This document shows, one piece after another, positions 26,160-35,318 of a DNA stretch of 64,000 nucleotides; position 1 is the first letter of the stretch, and the number at the start of each line of letters is the position of its first letter. A program made the position numbers and the translations under genes. The stretch is from positions 124,001-188,000 of the forward strand of contig NZ_ATKM01000019.1 in the NCBI RefSeq assembly GCF_000418555.1, in the 5' to 3' direction. The notes beneath the pieces were generated by a model. The model did no database searches. It worked only from the letters and a program-made list of their open reading frames with translations, and had not been told where the DNA came from. The DNA is from Pseudomonas sp. P818 (GTDB lineage Bacteria; Pseudomonadota; Gammaproteobacteria; Pseudomonadales; Pseudomonadaceae).

Positions 26160-27535
26160 TCAAAGATCCCTTCGCACGCCTGAACCTCGACCGAGAGGTG
26201 CTCAGCGTCAGCCAGCTCAACAACCGCGCCCGTCTGCTGCTGGAGGATGTGTTCTCCGGCATCTGGGTCGAGGGGGAAATTTCCAACCTCGCCCGTCCAG
26301 CCTCCGGGCACGTCTATTTCACGCTCAAGGACAACCAGGCCCAGGTGCGCTGCGCGCTGTTCCGGCAGAATGCCGCACGCGTGCGCCAGGCGCTGCGCGA
26401 CGGCCTGGCGGTGAAGGTGCGCGGCAAGGTCTCGCTGTTCGAGGGGCGCGGCGACTACCAGCTGATTCTCGATGCCGTCGAGCCAGCCGGTGACGGCGCT
26501 CTGCGCCTGGCCTTCGAGGCACTGAAGGAAAAGCTCGGCGCAGAGGGGCTGTTCTCTACCGAACGCAAGATCGCCCTGCCCGCCCATCCCAAGCGCATCG
26601 GCATCGTCACCTCGCCCACCGGCGCGGTGATCCGCGACATCATCAGCGTGTTCCGCCGCCGCGCGCCGCAGGTGGAGCTGAACCTGATTCCCACCGCCGT
26701 ACAGGGGCGCGAGGCCACCGCGCAGATCGTTCGCGCCCTGCAACGGGCCGATGGGCAAGGTTTCGACGCGCTGATCCTGGCCCGTGGCGGCGGTTCGCTG
26801 GAAGACCTCTGGTGCTTCAACGAGGAAAGCGTGGCCCGTGCCGTGGCGGCCTGCGTCACGCCCATCGTCAGCGCCGTGGGCCACGAGACGGACGTATCCA
26901 TCGCCGATTTCGTCGCCGACGTGCGCGCGCCGACGCCTTCGGCCGCGGCAGAACTACTGGCCCCGGACAGCAGCGAGCTGGTACAGCGCCTGCACAACCT
27001 GCAGCGCCGCCTGATGTTGCACATGCAGGGCCGTCTGGCCCGCGAACGCCTGCGCCTGGAAGGCGTCAGCCGGCGTCTGCGTCACCCTGGCGAGCGCCTG
27101 CGCCAGCAGGCCCAACGCCTGGACGATCTGGACATGCGTCTGCGCCGCGCCTTCAATCAGCAACTGGCCAATCAGCGCGAACGCCTGGCCCGTCTCGATG
27201 CGCGCCTTGCCGCGCAGCATCCGGGTCGTAACCTGGCCCTGCTACGCCAGCGCCTGGATGGCCTGGCTGCACGCCTGCCCCGCGCCATGCAAGGCCAGTT
27301 ACGTAGCCAGCGCCAGCAACTGAGCGCACTGGCCGCGCAACTGCAGATCGTCAGCCCCCTGGCCACTCTCGGCCGTGGCTACAGCATCCTCCTCGACGAG
27401 CGCGGCCAGGCTGTGCGCAGCGCCGCGCAGACCCAACCAGGCCAACGCCTCAAGGCGCGCCTGAGCGTGGGCGAGCTGGATGTGCGCGTCGAAGACAACC
27501 ACATACAACCAGCGACGCTGTCGCTGTTGGACTAA
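26156..27535 (+). CDS. xseA: Exodeoxyribonuclease VII large subunit
   Basis: Catalytic subunit of the ssDNA exonuclease that degrades from both ends, in repair and turnover of retron and msDNA-like DNA. 459 residues. OB-fold domain at the start (WVEGEISNLARPASGHVYFTLKD region), catalytic core with ARGGGSLEDLW and GHETDVSIADFVAD, then a long Arg/Gln-rich coiled-coil (about 270-400) and C-terminal region with LGRGYSIL. The ATGA overlap with the regulator gene suggests translation coupled to it. xseB is not in the window. Confidence 0.97.
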   Translation: MIKDPFARLNLDREVLSVSQLNNRARLLLEDVFSGIWVEGEISNLARPASGHVYFTLKDNQAQVRCALFRQNAARVRQALRDGLAVKVRGKVSLFEGRGDYQLILDAVEPAGDGALRLAFEALKEKLGAEGLFSTERKIALPAHPKRIGIVTSPTGAVIRDIISVFRRRAPQVELNLIPTAVQGREATAQIVRALQRADGQGFDALILARGGGSLEDLWCFNEESVARAVAACVTPIVSAVGHETDVSIADFVADVRAPTPSAAAELLAPDSSELVQRLHNLQRRLMLHMQGRLARERLRLEGVSRRLRHPGERLRQQAQRLDDLDMRLRRAFNQQLANQRERLARLDARLAAQHPGRNLALLRQRLDGLAARLPRAMQGQLRSQRQQLSALAAQLQIVSPLATLGRGYSILLDERGQAVRSAAQTQPGQRLKARLSVGELDVRVEDNHIQPATLSLLD

Positions 27536-27540
27536 CAGTT

Positions 27541-27617
27541 GGTAGGGTGGGCCGGGCGGCGCTCCGCTTCAGCCCACCAAGACCCGCCCCTGTTGGTGGG
27601 CTGAAGCCCACCCTACC
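27541..27617. repeat. GGTAGGGTGGGC palindrome
   Basis: Perfect outer arms GGTAGGGTGGGC and GCCCACCCTACC enclose inner arms GCTTCAGCCCACCA and TGGTGGGCTGAAGC. It starts five bases after the xseA stop and may act as a 3' hairpin. Confidence 0.8.
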
Positions 27618-27709
27618 GCTCAACAAAACGAGAACAGCACTGGAGGGCTGGACGAAAGAGCGACACCGATCCGCTGTTACGTTCAGCGTTCTTTTCGTAT
27701 AGGACTTTT

Positions 27710-28534
27710 ATGCGCCCACTGATCTTTCTGCTTGCCGTCTGTCTTGCCCTGCCCGCCCATGCCGAAGGCTTCATAACCCGCCTGCTGAACAAGCCGGTAC
27801 CCGGTGGCGTGGCCGTGGTCGATCTGGGCAATCCGGCGCAGGCGCCGAAGGTGCGCTATCAGGGCAAGCCGGTGCTGACCGTACGCGAGGACGGCCAGCG
27901 CTGGATCGCCATCGTCGGCATTCCGCTCAGCGTCAAGCCGGGCACGCAGCAGGTGGAGGTCGAGGGCGGCCAGAGGCTGAGCTTTCAGGTCGGCGCCAAG
28001 CACTATGCCGAGCAGCGCATCACCATCAAGAACCAGCAGCAGGTCACACCAAACGCCGAGAATCTCAAACGCATCGAGCGCGAACTGGCCGAGCAGACCC
28101 GCGCCTACCAACAGTTCAGCGCGCGCCAGCCAAGCAACCTGTTATTCGACAGGCCGGTCAACGGCCCGTTGTCCAGCCCATTCGGCCTGCGCCGTTTCTT
28201 CAATGGCGAGGAGCGCAACCCGCACTCGGGCCTGGACTTCGCCGCCAACCGTGGTACGCCAATCAAGGCGCCGGCGGCGGGTAAGGTGATCCTGATCGGC
28301 GACTACTTCTTCAATGGCAAGACGGTGTTTCTCGACCATGGTCAGGGGCTGATCAGCATGTTCTGCCACCTCTCCGAGATCGACGTGAAGCTCGGCGACG
28401 AGATCGCCCGCGGCGGCCACATCGGCAAGGTCGGCGCCACCGGCCGCGCCACCGGGCCACACCTGCACTGGAACGTCAGCCTCAACGACGCGCGAGTCGA
28501 TCCGGCCATCTTCATCGGGGCGTTCAAACCCTGA
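27710..28534 (+). CDS. M23 family metallopeptidase, exported
   Basis: Zinc endopeptidase of peptidoglycan cross-links, periplasmic. 274 residues with a signal peptide (about 1-18, ends PAHA), an N-terminal beta-domain (about 25-110) that binds or occludes, a short helical linker, and a LytM domain (about 150-260). Zinc ligands His172 and Asp176 (HSGLDFA), and His253 of HLHW (His251/His253), are intact, so it should be active rather than an EnvC/NlpD-type regulator. It stands alone between xseA and the mechanosensitive channel gene. Confidence 0.93.
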   Translation: MRPLIFLLAVCLALPAHAEGFITRLLNKPVPGGVAVVDLGNPAQAPKVRYQGKPVLTVREDGQRWIAIVGIPLSVKPGTQQVEVEGGQRLSFQVGAKHYAEQRITIKNQQQVTPNAENLKRIERELAEQTRAYQQFSARQPSNLLFDRPVNGPLSSPFGLRRFFNGEERNPHSGLDFAANRGTPIKAPAAGKVILIGDYFFNGKTVFLDHGQGLISMFCHLSEIDVKLGDEIARGGHIGKVGATGRATGPHLHWNVSLNDARVDPAIFIGAFKP

Positions 28535-28653
28535 GCAGACGCAACCGGCAATAGCTGCCGTTTGGGTTGGCGCAACGTTTTTGCTAGGGTACGGCAGCTC
28601 AGATGCCCGGCCTTGCAGCGCCGGCACGCCCCCTGCCTGCTTCGGAGCCGGAT

Positions 28654-29904
28654 ATGCCGAATGAGCTCAATACCTGGATGGAGTGGCTGGAACACCAGCC
28701 ACAACTGCTCACCTTCAGCGCCACCCTCGCGCTGATCCTTGCCGCCTGGCTGTCGAACTGGATCGTCAAACGCATTCTGGTCCGCGCCATCTATCGTGTG
28801 GTTGGCGCGACAGCGGTTGGCCGCCATGGCCAGATCAAGGAAAGCGGCATCATCAAGCGTCTGTCCAACATCGTGCCGGCGCTGGTGCTCTCCTCCGGCG
28901 TGGCCGTGGTGCCAGGCATGCCCGAAGCCGTGGTGACGGTTACGCAGAACGTCTGCGGCGCCTTCATCGTGCTGACCATCGCGCTGGCCATCGCTGCCCT
29001 GCTGGACATTCTCAACATCCTCTACCAGCGTCGCCCCAACGCTCACCTGAAGCCGATCAAGGGCTACCTGCAGGTGGTCAAGATCGCCATCTTCGCCATT
29101 GCCACCATCCTCATCGTGGCCACACTGATCGATCGTTCGCCGCTGATTCTGCTGTCCGGCCTCGGTGCCATGGCCGCCGTGCTGATGCTGATTTTTCAGG
29201 ACACCCTGCTGTCGCTGGTGGCCAGCGTGCAGATTTCCTCCAGCGACATCATCCGCGTCGGCGACTGGGTGGAAATGCCCCAGCTCAATGCCGATGGCGA
29301 CGTGATCGATATCGCCCTGCACACGGTCAAGGTGCAGAACTGGGACAAAACCATCACCACCATCCCGACCAAGCGTTTTATCACCGACCCGTTCAAGAAC
29401 TGGCGCGGCATGCAGGAGTCTGGCGGCCGCCGGATCAAGCGCGCGCTGTATCTGGATCAGACCAGCGTACATTTCCTCAGCGATGAGGAAATCGCTCGTC
29501 TGCGCCGCTTCATGCTGCTCGACGAGTACCTGGATCGCAAGAATGAGGAACTGCGTGAGTGGAACCTCAAACTGGCCGAGCACGGCAAGCAAGCGGTCAA
29601 TACCCGGCGCATTACCAACATTGGCAGCTTCCGTGCTTATGTCGAGCAGTACCTGCGGCACAACCCGAACGTCCACCAGCACATGACCCTGCTGGTGCGC
29701 CAGCTCAGCCCGACCGCTGATGGCCTGCCCCTGGAAATCTACTGCTTCACCAATACCGTGGCCTGGAATGCCTATGAAGGCATTCAGTCGGACATCTTCG
29801 ACCACCTGCTGGCCATCCTCCCCGAGTTCGGCCTACGCGTGTTCCAGCACCCGAGCGGGGCAGATATGCGCGAGCTGCGTCCGGCCTTGCACCCGGCGCC
29901 CTGA
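28654..29904 (+). CDS. MscS-type mechanosensitive channel (YbdG-like)
   Basis: Inner-membrane osmotic-relief channel of 416 residues, the size of E. coli YbdG/MscM. Five hydrophobic segments in the first 200 residues, including the pore helix LILLSGLGAMAAVLMLIFQDTL. It is followed by the beta domain (IRVGDWVEMP) and the alpha/beta tail with the insert SGGRRIKRALYLD characteristic of YbdG. Start 28654 matches the family; an upstream ATG (28603) would add 17 unrelated residues. Confidence 0.9.
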   Translation: MPNELNTWMEWLEHQPQLLTFSATLALILAAWLSNWIVKRILVRAIYRVVGATAVGRHGQIKESGIIKRLSNIVPALVLSSGVAVVPGMPEAVVTVTQNVCGAFIVLTIALAIAALLDILNILYQRRPNAHLKPIKGYLQVVKIAIFAIATILIVATLIDRSPLILLSGLGAMAAVLMLIFQDTLLSLVASVQISSSDIIRVGDWVEMPQLNADGDVIDIALHTVKVQNWDKTITTIPTKRFITDPFKNWRGMQESGGRRIKRALYLDQTSVHFLSDEEIARLRRFMLLDEYLDRKNEELREWNLKLAEHGKQAVNTRRITNIGSFRAYVEQYLRHNPNVHQHMTLLVRQLSPTADGLPLEIYCFTNTVAWNAYEGIQSDIFDHLLAILPEFGLRVFQHPSGADMRELRPALHPAP

Positions 29905-30254
29905 GCTCAGACAGGAGTGCCCCCAGGCCAGCTCCCGCCGGGAGCCGATGAAGCGCGAGCAGGCTGCGCAATCAGAAACTGCGTTATAGTCGATTGCCGC
30001 AAAAAAAAACCAGCCAAAAGCCACAGACGCATTTTTTCACCAATTTCTCTCGCGTACTTGCCAGGTTTTTTTTCAATGGTTAGGGTTGGCTTCATGAACA
30101 TCTCGCAGACCCTCATCATCCTCCGGCAACACGCCAATCTCTGCCTGGTCGCCCAGCGACTGCGCTAGGGTCTGCCGACCCCGAATTCTCCTGCTTTATC
30201 TCTTTTCCATTTTTCCGGCACGGCCAGCTTGGCCCAAGCGTTCAGGATTGATTC
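29905..30254 (+). promoter_or_regulatory. leuA upstream region
   Basis: This 350-base gap carries a TATAGT -10-like box (29985-29990), a GCTCCC-GCC-GGGAGC hairpin just after the channel gene, two A/T-rich runs (30001-30009 and 30066-30073), and a short leader-like ORF at 30094-30168. The region between the leader ORF and leuA is C/T-rich (TCTCTTTTCCATTTTTCC). No clear terminator/antiterminator pair could be drawn by eye. Confidence 0.5.
30094..30168 (+). CDS. Possible leuA leader peptide
   Basis: 24-codon ORF with product MNISQTLIILRQHANLCLVAQRLR, shown in two parts: MNISQTLIIL then RQHANLCLVAQRLR. Nine of 24 residues are Leu, Ile or Val, with CTC ATC ATC CTC consecutive. It ends 86 bases before leuA. 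An in-frame ATG at 30076 would extend it by six residues. Leader peptides rich in the end-product amino acid control leu operons by attenuation in other Proteobacteria. The assignment here is inference. Confidence 0.4.
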   Translation: MNISQTLIILRQHANLCLVAQRLR

Positions 30255-31925
30255 ATGAGCATGCTCAAAGACCCATCGAAGAAGTACCGCCCCTTCACCC
30301 AGATTCAGATTCCGGACCGTACCTGGCCGGACAAGATCATCGACAAGGCGCCGATCTGGCTGTCCACCGACCTGCGCGACGGCAACCAGTCGCTGATCGA
30401 GCCGATGGATGCCGAGAAGAAGATGCGCTTCTTCAAGTGCCTGGTGGCCGTGGGCCTGAAGGAAATCGAAGTGGGCTTCCCGTCCGCCTCGCAGACCGAC
30501 TTCGACTTCGTCCGCGAGCTGATCGAAGGCGGCCACATCCCCGACGACGTCACCATCCAGGTGCTGACCCAGGCCCGTGACGACCTCATCGAGCGCACCT
30601 TCGAGTCGCTCAAAGGCGCTAAGAAAGCCATCGTCCATTACTACAACGCTTGCGCGCCAAGCTTCCGCAAGATCGTCTTCAACCAGGACAAGGCTGGCGT
30701 CAAAGCCATCGCCGTGGCCGCCGGCACCACCATCAAGCGCCTGGCCGAGGCCGCGCCCGAGACCCAGTGGGGCTTCGAGTACTCGCCGGAAGTGTTCAGC
30801 AGCACCGAAATCGACTTCGCCGTCGAGGTGTGCAACGCGGTGATCGGCGTGTTCCAGCCGACCCCGGCGAACAAGCTGATCCTCAACCTGCCGGCTACCA
30901 TCGAGTGCGCCACGCCGAACAACTATGCCGACCAGATCGAATGGTTCGGCCGCCACGTCGACCGCCGCGACAGCGTGCTGATCAGCGTGCACACCCACAA
31001 CGACCGTGGTACCGGCGTCGCCGCTTCCGAGCTGGCCGTCATGGCCGGTGCCGACCGTGTCGAAGGCTGCCTGTTCGGTAACGGCGAGCGCACCGGCAAC
31101 GTCTGCCTGGTGACTCTGGCGTTGAACCTCTACACCCAGGGCGTCGATCCGCAGCTGGACTTTTCCGATATCGATGCCGTGCGCAAGGTAGTCGAGGACT
31201 GCAACCAGATTCCGGTGCACCCGCGCCATCCGTATGTCGGCGATCTGGTCCATACCGCCTTCTCCGGCTCGCACCAGGATGCCATCCGCAAGGGCTTCGC
31301 CCAGCAGAAGCAGGACGCTCTGTGGGAAGTGCCTTACCTGCCGATCGATCCGGCCGACATCGGTCGCGACTACGAAGCGGTGATCCGCGTCAACAGTCAG
31401 TCCGGCAAGGGCGGTATCACCTTCCTGCTCGAGCAGGAATACGGCATCAGCCTGCCGCGTCGTATGCAGATCGAGTTCAGCCAGGTGGTGCAGCGTGAAA
31501 CCGATCGCCTCGGCCTGGAGATGACTGCCGCGCAGATCTACCAACTGCTCGAAACCGAGTACCTGCAGGCACGCAGCCCCTACACCCTGAAAGGCCTGCG
31601 CCTGCAGGAAGAGAACGGCACCAGCGCGGTGGACGTGGAAGTCATCGAGCACGGCGAGAGCCATCACTGGCGCGGCATCGGCAAGGGCCCGCTGGAAGCG
31701 CTGGCGGCCGCTCTGCCGGTTGCCGTCGAAGTCATGGACTACAGCGAGCACGCCATCGGCGCTGGCGCCAACGCCAAAGCCGCGGCCTACATCGAACTGC
31801 GCGTCAACGGCGGCCGCGCCCTGCATGGCATCGGCATCGACGAGAACCTGACCACGGCCAGCTTCCGCGCCCTGTTCAGCGCACTGAACCGTGCCCTGAG
31901 CCAGGCCGAGTCGCAAGCGGCCTGA
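30255..31925 (+). CDS. leuA: 2-isopropylmalate synthase
   Basis: First committed step of leucine synthesis: condenses acetyl-CoA with 2-oxoisovalerate. 556 residues, the longer (LeuA2-type) form found in pseudomonads and actinobacteria. The catalytic barrel has STDLRDGNQSL (metal Asp) and HTHNDRGTG (metal His pair) followed by GNGERTGN. The C-terminal LeuA regulatory domain (about 430-550) gives leucine feedback inhibition. Ribosome binding site CAGGA precedes the ATG. It stands alone with a strong terminator after it. Confidence 0.97.
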   Translation: MSMLKDPSKKYRPFTQIQIPDRTWPDKIIDKAPIWLSTDLRDGNQSLIEPMDAEKKMRFFKCLVAVGLKEIEVGFPSASQTDFDFVRELIEGGHIPDDVTIQVLTQARDDLIERTFESLKGAKKAIVHYYNACAPSFRKIVFNQDKAGVKAIAVAAGTTIKRLAEAAPETQWGFEYSPEVFSSTEIDFAVEVCNAVIGVFQPTPANKLILNLPATIECATPNNYADQIEWFGRHVDRRDSVLISVHTHNDRGTGVAASELAVMAGADRVEGCLFGNGERTGNVCLVTLALNLYTQGVDPQLDFSDIDAVRKVVEDCNQIPVHPRHPYVGDLVHTAFSGSHQDAIRKGFAQQKQDALWEVPYLPIDPADIGRDYEAVIRVNSQSGKGGITFLLEQEYGISLPRRMQIEFSQVVQRETDRLGLEMTAAQIYQLLETEYLQARSPYTLKGLRLQEENGTSAVDVEVIEHGESHHWRGIGKGPLEALAAALPVAVEVMDYSEHAIGAGANAKAAAYIELRVNGGRALHGIGIDENLTTASFRALFSALNRALSQAESQAA

Positions 31926-31943
31926 TTACCACATAGCAGTGCA

Positions 31944-31971
31944 AAGAACCCCGCCAATCGGCGGGGTTCTT
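31944..31971. terminator. leuA terminator
   Basis: 12-bp perfect stem AAGAACCCCGCC / GGCGGGGTTCTT with loop AATC, 18 bases after the leuA stop. Its T-run is short (TTCTTCG). It also faces the convergent GEVED gene. Confidence 0.85.
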
Positions 31972-31983
31972 CGTTAGGCACAC

Positions 31984-33696
31984 TCAGTAGCTGACTACCG
32001 GCGATACCCGCTGGTAACGGCCATCGATGAAGGCCTTCAACCAGGAGCGGTAGCGCTTGCCGGCGTTGTAGCCGTAGTAGCGGTAGCTCAGCTCGTTGGC
32101 GGCATTGCGCTCAAGTACGATGCTGCCATCCTGCTCGATCACCCAGGTCAGCATGTTGTGCGCACCCTGAGTACGGGTCAGAGTCTGGCCACCGTCCACT
32201 GACAACTGGTAGAGCGGCAGATACTCCTCGGCAGCCCGCCCGTAACGAATCACATTGGAAACGCGCTGGTAATAGCCATTCTCGAAGCGGGTCAGCCAGA
32301 CGCGATAACGCTTGCTCGGATCGAACGGATTGTGGGTATAGGTCAGCTCGTTCGCTGCATTGCGCTCCAGAACGATATTGCCTTCCTCCTCGATAACCCA
32401 GGTCAGGGGTTCGTTGAAACTGCCGCTGCGGGTGATCTGGCGATTATCAGCGATGGTCAACTGGTAGAGATCCGTCAGCCCCGGCGAGAAGTATTCGGCA
32501 TCTGAAACCTGCACCAATTCACCACCGACCGTCTGCTCGATCCAGACCTTGTACTGGCGTCCATTCTGGAACGGATAGCGTAGTTCAGCAGCACCGCCTG
32601 TGGGCTGGCGCATGACCTCTGCCCCATCTTCACGAATCACCCAGCTCAGGGGTTTGCCGGCAGGGCCGTCATGCCGGAGCAGGAAGTCCGCCTCGACTTC
32701 CAGATCGATGTAGCGGGATGGAAAGCCTTCACGGAAGCTCAAAGGAACCGAAATCGCCTCATCCTTACCATTGACGTTGGCCTCGGCCCAGACCTGGTAG
32801 CGCTCGCCATAATTGAAGGCGAACTGCAGCGGTACGCCTGCCTGTGCGGGCAGGCGCACGGCCTCATCGCCTTGTCGGGCGATTACCCAGTTGCCCTGGA
32901 AGGTGGCCGACGGGCTGATACTGCCCTGATTGTTGGCACGAGTCAGCAGGATGCGGTCAGTGACGCCGGGCTGGTAGACCACGGAGTTCGAAACGGTTTT
33001 GTAGCCACCGTCGATGTAGCTTTCCAGCGAGACGCGGTAGCGGCTTCCCGCGGAGTTCTGCCAGTACCGGTCGCGCAATCGTCCGGCAGCATTACCTCCG
33101 AATACGCGCTGCCCATCCTTCTCCACGACAAGGGTTAACTTGTCTCCCAGATCGCCACTGCGAGATACCCAGAAGCCAGGTTCCAGCATGAGGCTGTAGG
33201 GGAAGGCGGACTGCACTGAACTGTCCGGCATCTTGACCTGGTAATCCTCGGTCTCACCGTAACCGAAGCTGCCACAAGGCTGTGCGGCAGCCCCCCTGCG
33301 CATCTGTACCCGCATGCGTGTGGTACCAGTCACACCGGGTGGCACAACAATGGAAGCGGAAACGGCAGTGCTCCCCTGCCCCGTCAGTACCTTTTCACTC
33401 GCCTCGAAATTGCCATTTTGGTTGAAGTCGATCCAGACGCCCCAGTTCTCGATGAACTGGGAGCCACGGAAACCAGGGCGGGCCTCCAGACGGTCTCCCT
33501 TGCCCGTCAGTTGGAAGGGAGACTTGCCAGTAGCGTTTAGGTAGCCACCATCGCTGCCAGAGGTCAGAGCTATACCATTGACATTGACCCCGGCGATCCA
33601 TTCGCTGTTGCTATTACCCCGGCTGTCGCAGTAGGTAGCCCCCAGTACCGGGCTCATCGCCAGGCAGGTGCAAAGCACCACGAGTGTCTTATGCAT
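31984..33696 (-). CDS. Secreted GEVED-domain protein with five tandem beta repeats
   Basis: 570 residues starting MHKTLVVLCTCL with a signal peptide (about 1-20, ends VLGA). A GEVED domain follows (about 85-155; VWIDFNQNGNFEASEKVL then GYGETEDYQV). After it five repeats of about 75-85 residues run to the C-terminus. Each has a W-V-I/V-x-x-x-G core (LTWVIEEEGNIVLERNAAN; LTWVIEQDGSIVLERNAAN), a Tyr/Arg-Y-R-V-W strand and an ...QRVS...Y strand. The last two repeats are nearly identical. It has no catalytic motif, sorting tag or membrane anchor, so it looks like a secreted adhesive or binding protein. The start has a strong AAGGAGCGG site. Confidence 0.8.
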   Translation of the reverse strand: MHKTLVVLCTCLAMSPVLGATYCDSRGNSNSEWIAGVNVNGIALTSGSDGGYLNATGKSPFQLTGKGDRLEARPGFRGSQFIENWGVWIDFNQNGNFEASEKVLTGQGSTAVSASIVVPPGVTGTTRMRVQMRRGAAAQPCGSFGYGETEDYQVKMPDSSVQSAFPYSLMLEPGFWVSRSGDLGDKLTLVVEKDGQRVFGGNAAGRLRDRYWQNSAGSRYRVSLESYIDGGYKTVSNSVVYQPGVTDRILLTRANNQGSISPSATFQGNWVIARQGDEAVRLPAQAGVPLQFAFNYGERYQVWAEANVNGKDEAISVPLSFREGFPSRYIDLEVEADFLLRHDGPAGKPLSWVIREDGAEVMRQPTGGAAELRYPFQNGRQYKVWIEQTVGGELVQVSDAEYFSPGLTDLYQLTIADNRQITRSGSFNEPLTWVIEEEGNIVLERNAANELTYTHNPFDPSKRYRVWLTRFENGYYQRVSNVIRYGRAAEEYLPLYQLSVDGGQTLTRTQGAHNMLTWVIEQDGSIVLERNAANELSYRYYGYNAGKRYRSWLKAFIDGRYQRVSPVVSY

Positions 33697-34028
33697 TGAG
33701 TTCCGCTCCTTATGTTCAAGTTGGGCAGGGAGCGGCAACCATCACCCAAGCACAGCCTGTGCCCTGTTTATCAACGCGTCCCTGCGTCGTTAATGCTAGA
33801 GGCAATCTCAGAGGACGTCTGGAATTTATTGGCAAATAGCTATCACACCAATCAACCAGAGCTCAGACGGAGTTATGGGCGACGATGTACGCAAGCGCGC
33901 CGACAGGATGCAATGAATGTGATGGCCGAGCGGCCCGCGAAGAGCAGGCGGCCATCTGCACCGTAGCCCGAACCCCGGCAGGAAAACTGGTAAGCAGTCT
34001 TCCGCAGAACGCATTGGAGCCAGGGCAC
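33697..34028. other. Intergenic region upstream of GEVED gene
   Basis: No supported gene in 332 bases. The minus strand carries the GEVED gene ribosome site (AAGGAGCGG, just before 33696) and presumably its promoter in the AT-richer 33770-33860 segment. No strong -35/-10 pair or repeat was recognised. Confidence 0.5.
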
Positions 34029-34484
34029 TTAGATATCGAAAATCATCAACACCGCAAACATCAGCACAGCCATGCCGATGGTGAACAACAGGCCGATGCC
34101 GGCCGCACGCCAATTGGAAAGAAACGCACCACCGGCATCGGCGTGCTGCTTGAGGTCCGCCTCCTGCAGATTCTTCGCCAGCATGATCATCGCCATCAGT
34201 TGCGCGATAGCGAAAGGCAGCGCCGGCACCTCGTCCGGCAGCACGACAGCCAGTACCAGCGTAACCAACAGAAGCGCGACCGAGATACCCCAGACCATCG
34301 CTACGCGATGCGCCTGACCTAGCAACTGCAGGTTGTGCGCCAGTAACCAGGCCCCGGCCAGCGGTGTACCGATGAAGGTCGCCACACCGATGCCCGCGAT
34401 GCTGTAGAGGGGCTGCTGATGGGTTGCGGCCTGCTGCAGATCAGCCTGCGGCGTCTGGAAGGGATTGCTTGGTTGTACGTCCAT
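34029..34484 (-). CDS. Hypothetical four-helix membrane protein
   Basis: 151 residues. A short soluble N-terminus (MDVQPSNPFQTPQADL) with the NPFxxPxA motif common to small pseudomonad membrane proteins is followed by four hydrophobic segments at about 28-48, 62-80, 88-104 and 125-150. No function is known. It follows the nitrilase-family gene by 16 bases on the same strand. Confidence 0.7.
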   Translation of the reverse strand: MDVQPSNPFQTPQADLQQAATHQQPLYSIAGIGVATFIGTPLAGAWLLAHNLQLLGQAHRVAMVWGISVALLLVTLVLAVVLPDEVPALPFAIAQLMAMIMLAKNLQEADLKQHADAGGAFLSNWRAAGIGLLFTIGMAVLMFAVLMIFDI

Positions 34485-34500
34485 GTCATCTCGCTCCTGA

Positions 34501-35283
34501 TCAATTCAAGGTGAAGGCATCGGCATCCAGATGCGCCGGGAAACGCTCGCGATAGGCGCTCAGAGCCTGGCTCGAAAGCGTCGTGCGAAATACGCCATCG
34601 CCATCGCCGGCCGCCAGCAGCGTGTCGCCCTGGAAATCCAGCACCTGGGAATCGCCAGTATACCCGTGGCCCTTGCCGTCCTCACCGACGCGGTTCACAG
34701 CCGCGACATAGCAGAGGTTCTCGATGGCCCGCGCCGGCAGCAGGCGGTTCCAGTGCTGGCGGCGAGCGCCCGGCCAGTTCGCGGTGTAGAGCAGCAGATC
34801 GGTGCCGGCGGCATCACGGCTCCACACAGGGAAGCGCAGGTCGTAGCAGATCAGCGGGCGCACGCGCCAGCCGTTGAGCTCCAGCACCACCTGCTGATCG
34901 CCGGCGCTGTAATGCTTGTGCTCGCCGGCCATGCGAAACAGATGACGCTTGTCGTAATGCGCCTGTGAACCGTCCGGGCGCGCCCAGAGCAGGCGATTAC
35001 GGTAGCTGCCGTCGGCCGCCTGGATGATCAGGCTGCCGCAGATCACAGCATCGATACGCTGCGCCTGCTCACGCAGCCAGACGCTGCTGGGGCCATCCTC
35101 AGGCTCGGCCAGCTCGGCCGACTCCATGGAAAAGCCGGTACTGAACATCTCCGGCAGGATCACCAGATCGGCGCCACGCGCCTGCTCCAGTAGTTTCTGA
35201 AAGTGCTCGCGATTGGCGACCGGGTCATGCCAGGCCAGGGTGGTCTGGATCAGCGCCAGATCAAGATCGGGTCTGTTACTCAT
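34501..35283 (-). CDS. Carbon-nitrogen hydrolase (YafV-like omega-amidase)
   Basis: Nitrilase-superfamily amidase of 260 residues, likely hydrolysing alpha-ketoglutaramate or 2-oxosuccinamate. The Glu-Lys-Cys triad is visible: Glu in ILPEMFSTGF, Lys in YDKRHLFRM, Cys in ICYDLRFPVW. Its neighbour is a methionine/glutamine-type aminotransferase, and omega-amidase plus transaminase is a known pairing that repairs the keto-amide formed by transamination. The start lies 29 bases from the aminotransferase stop with a REP element between. Confidence 0.9.
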   Translation of the reverse strand: MSNRPDLDLALIQTTLAWHDPVANREHFQKLLEQARGADLVILPEMFSTGFSMESAELAEPEDGPSSVWLREQAQRIDAVICGSLIIQAADGSYRNRLLWARPDGSQAHYDKRHLFRMAGEHKHYSAGDQQVVLELNGWRVRPLICYDLRFPVWSRDAAGTDLLLYTANWPGARRQHWNRLLPARAIENLCYVAAVNRVGEDGKGHGYTGDSQVLDFQGDTLLAAGDGDGVFRTTLSSQALSAYRERFPAHLDADAFTLN

Positions 35284-35287
35284 TGGG

Positions 35288-35318
35288 GAAGCCTCGCGAG
35301 CCCAGCTCGCTCCTAGGG
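35288..35318. repeat. REP element at aminotransferase stop
   Basis: Stem GCGAGC (35296-35301), loop CCA, GCTCGC (35305-35310), inside the CCTAGGAGCGAGC..GCTCGCGAGG unit typical of pseudomonad REPs. The aminotransferase stop TAG is inside the conserved CCTAGGAG part. Confidence 0.8.
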
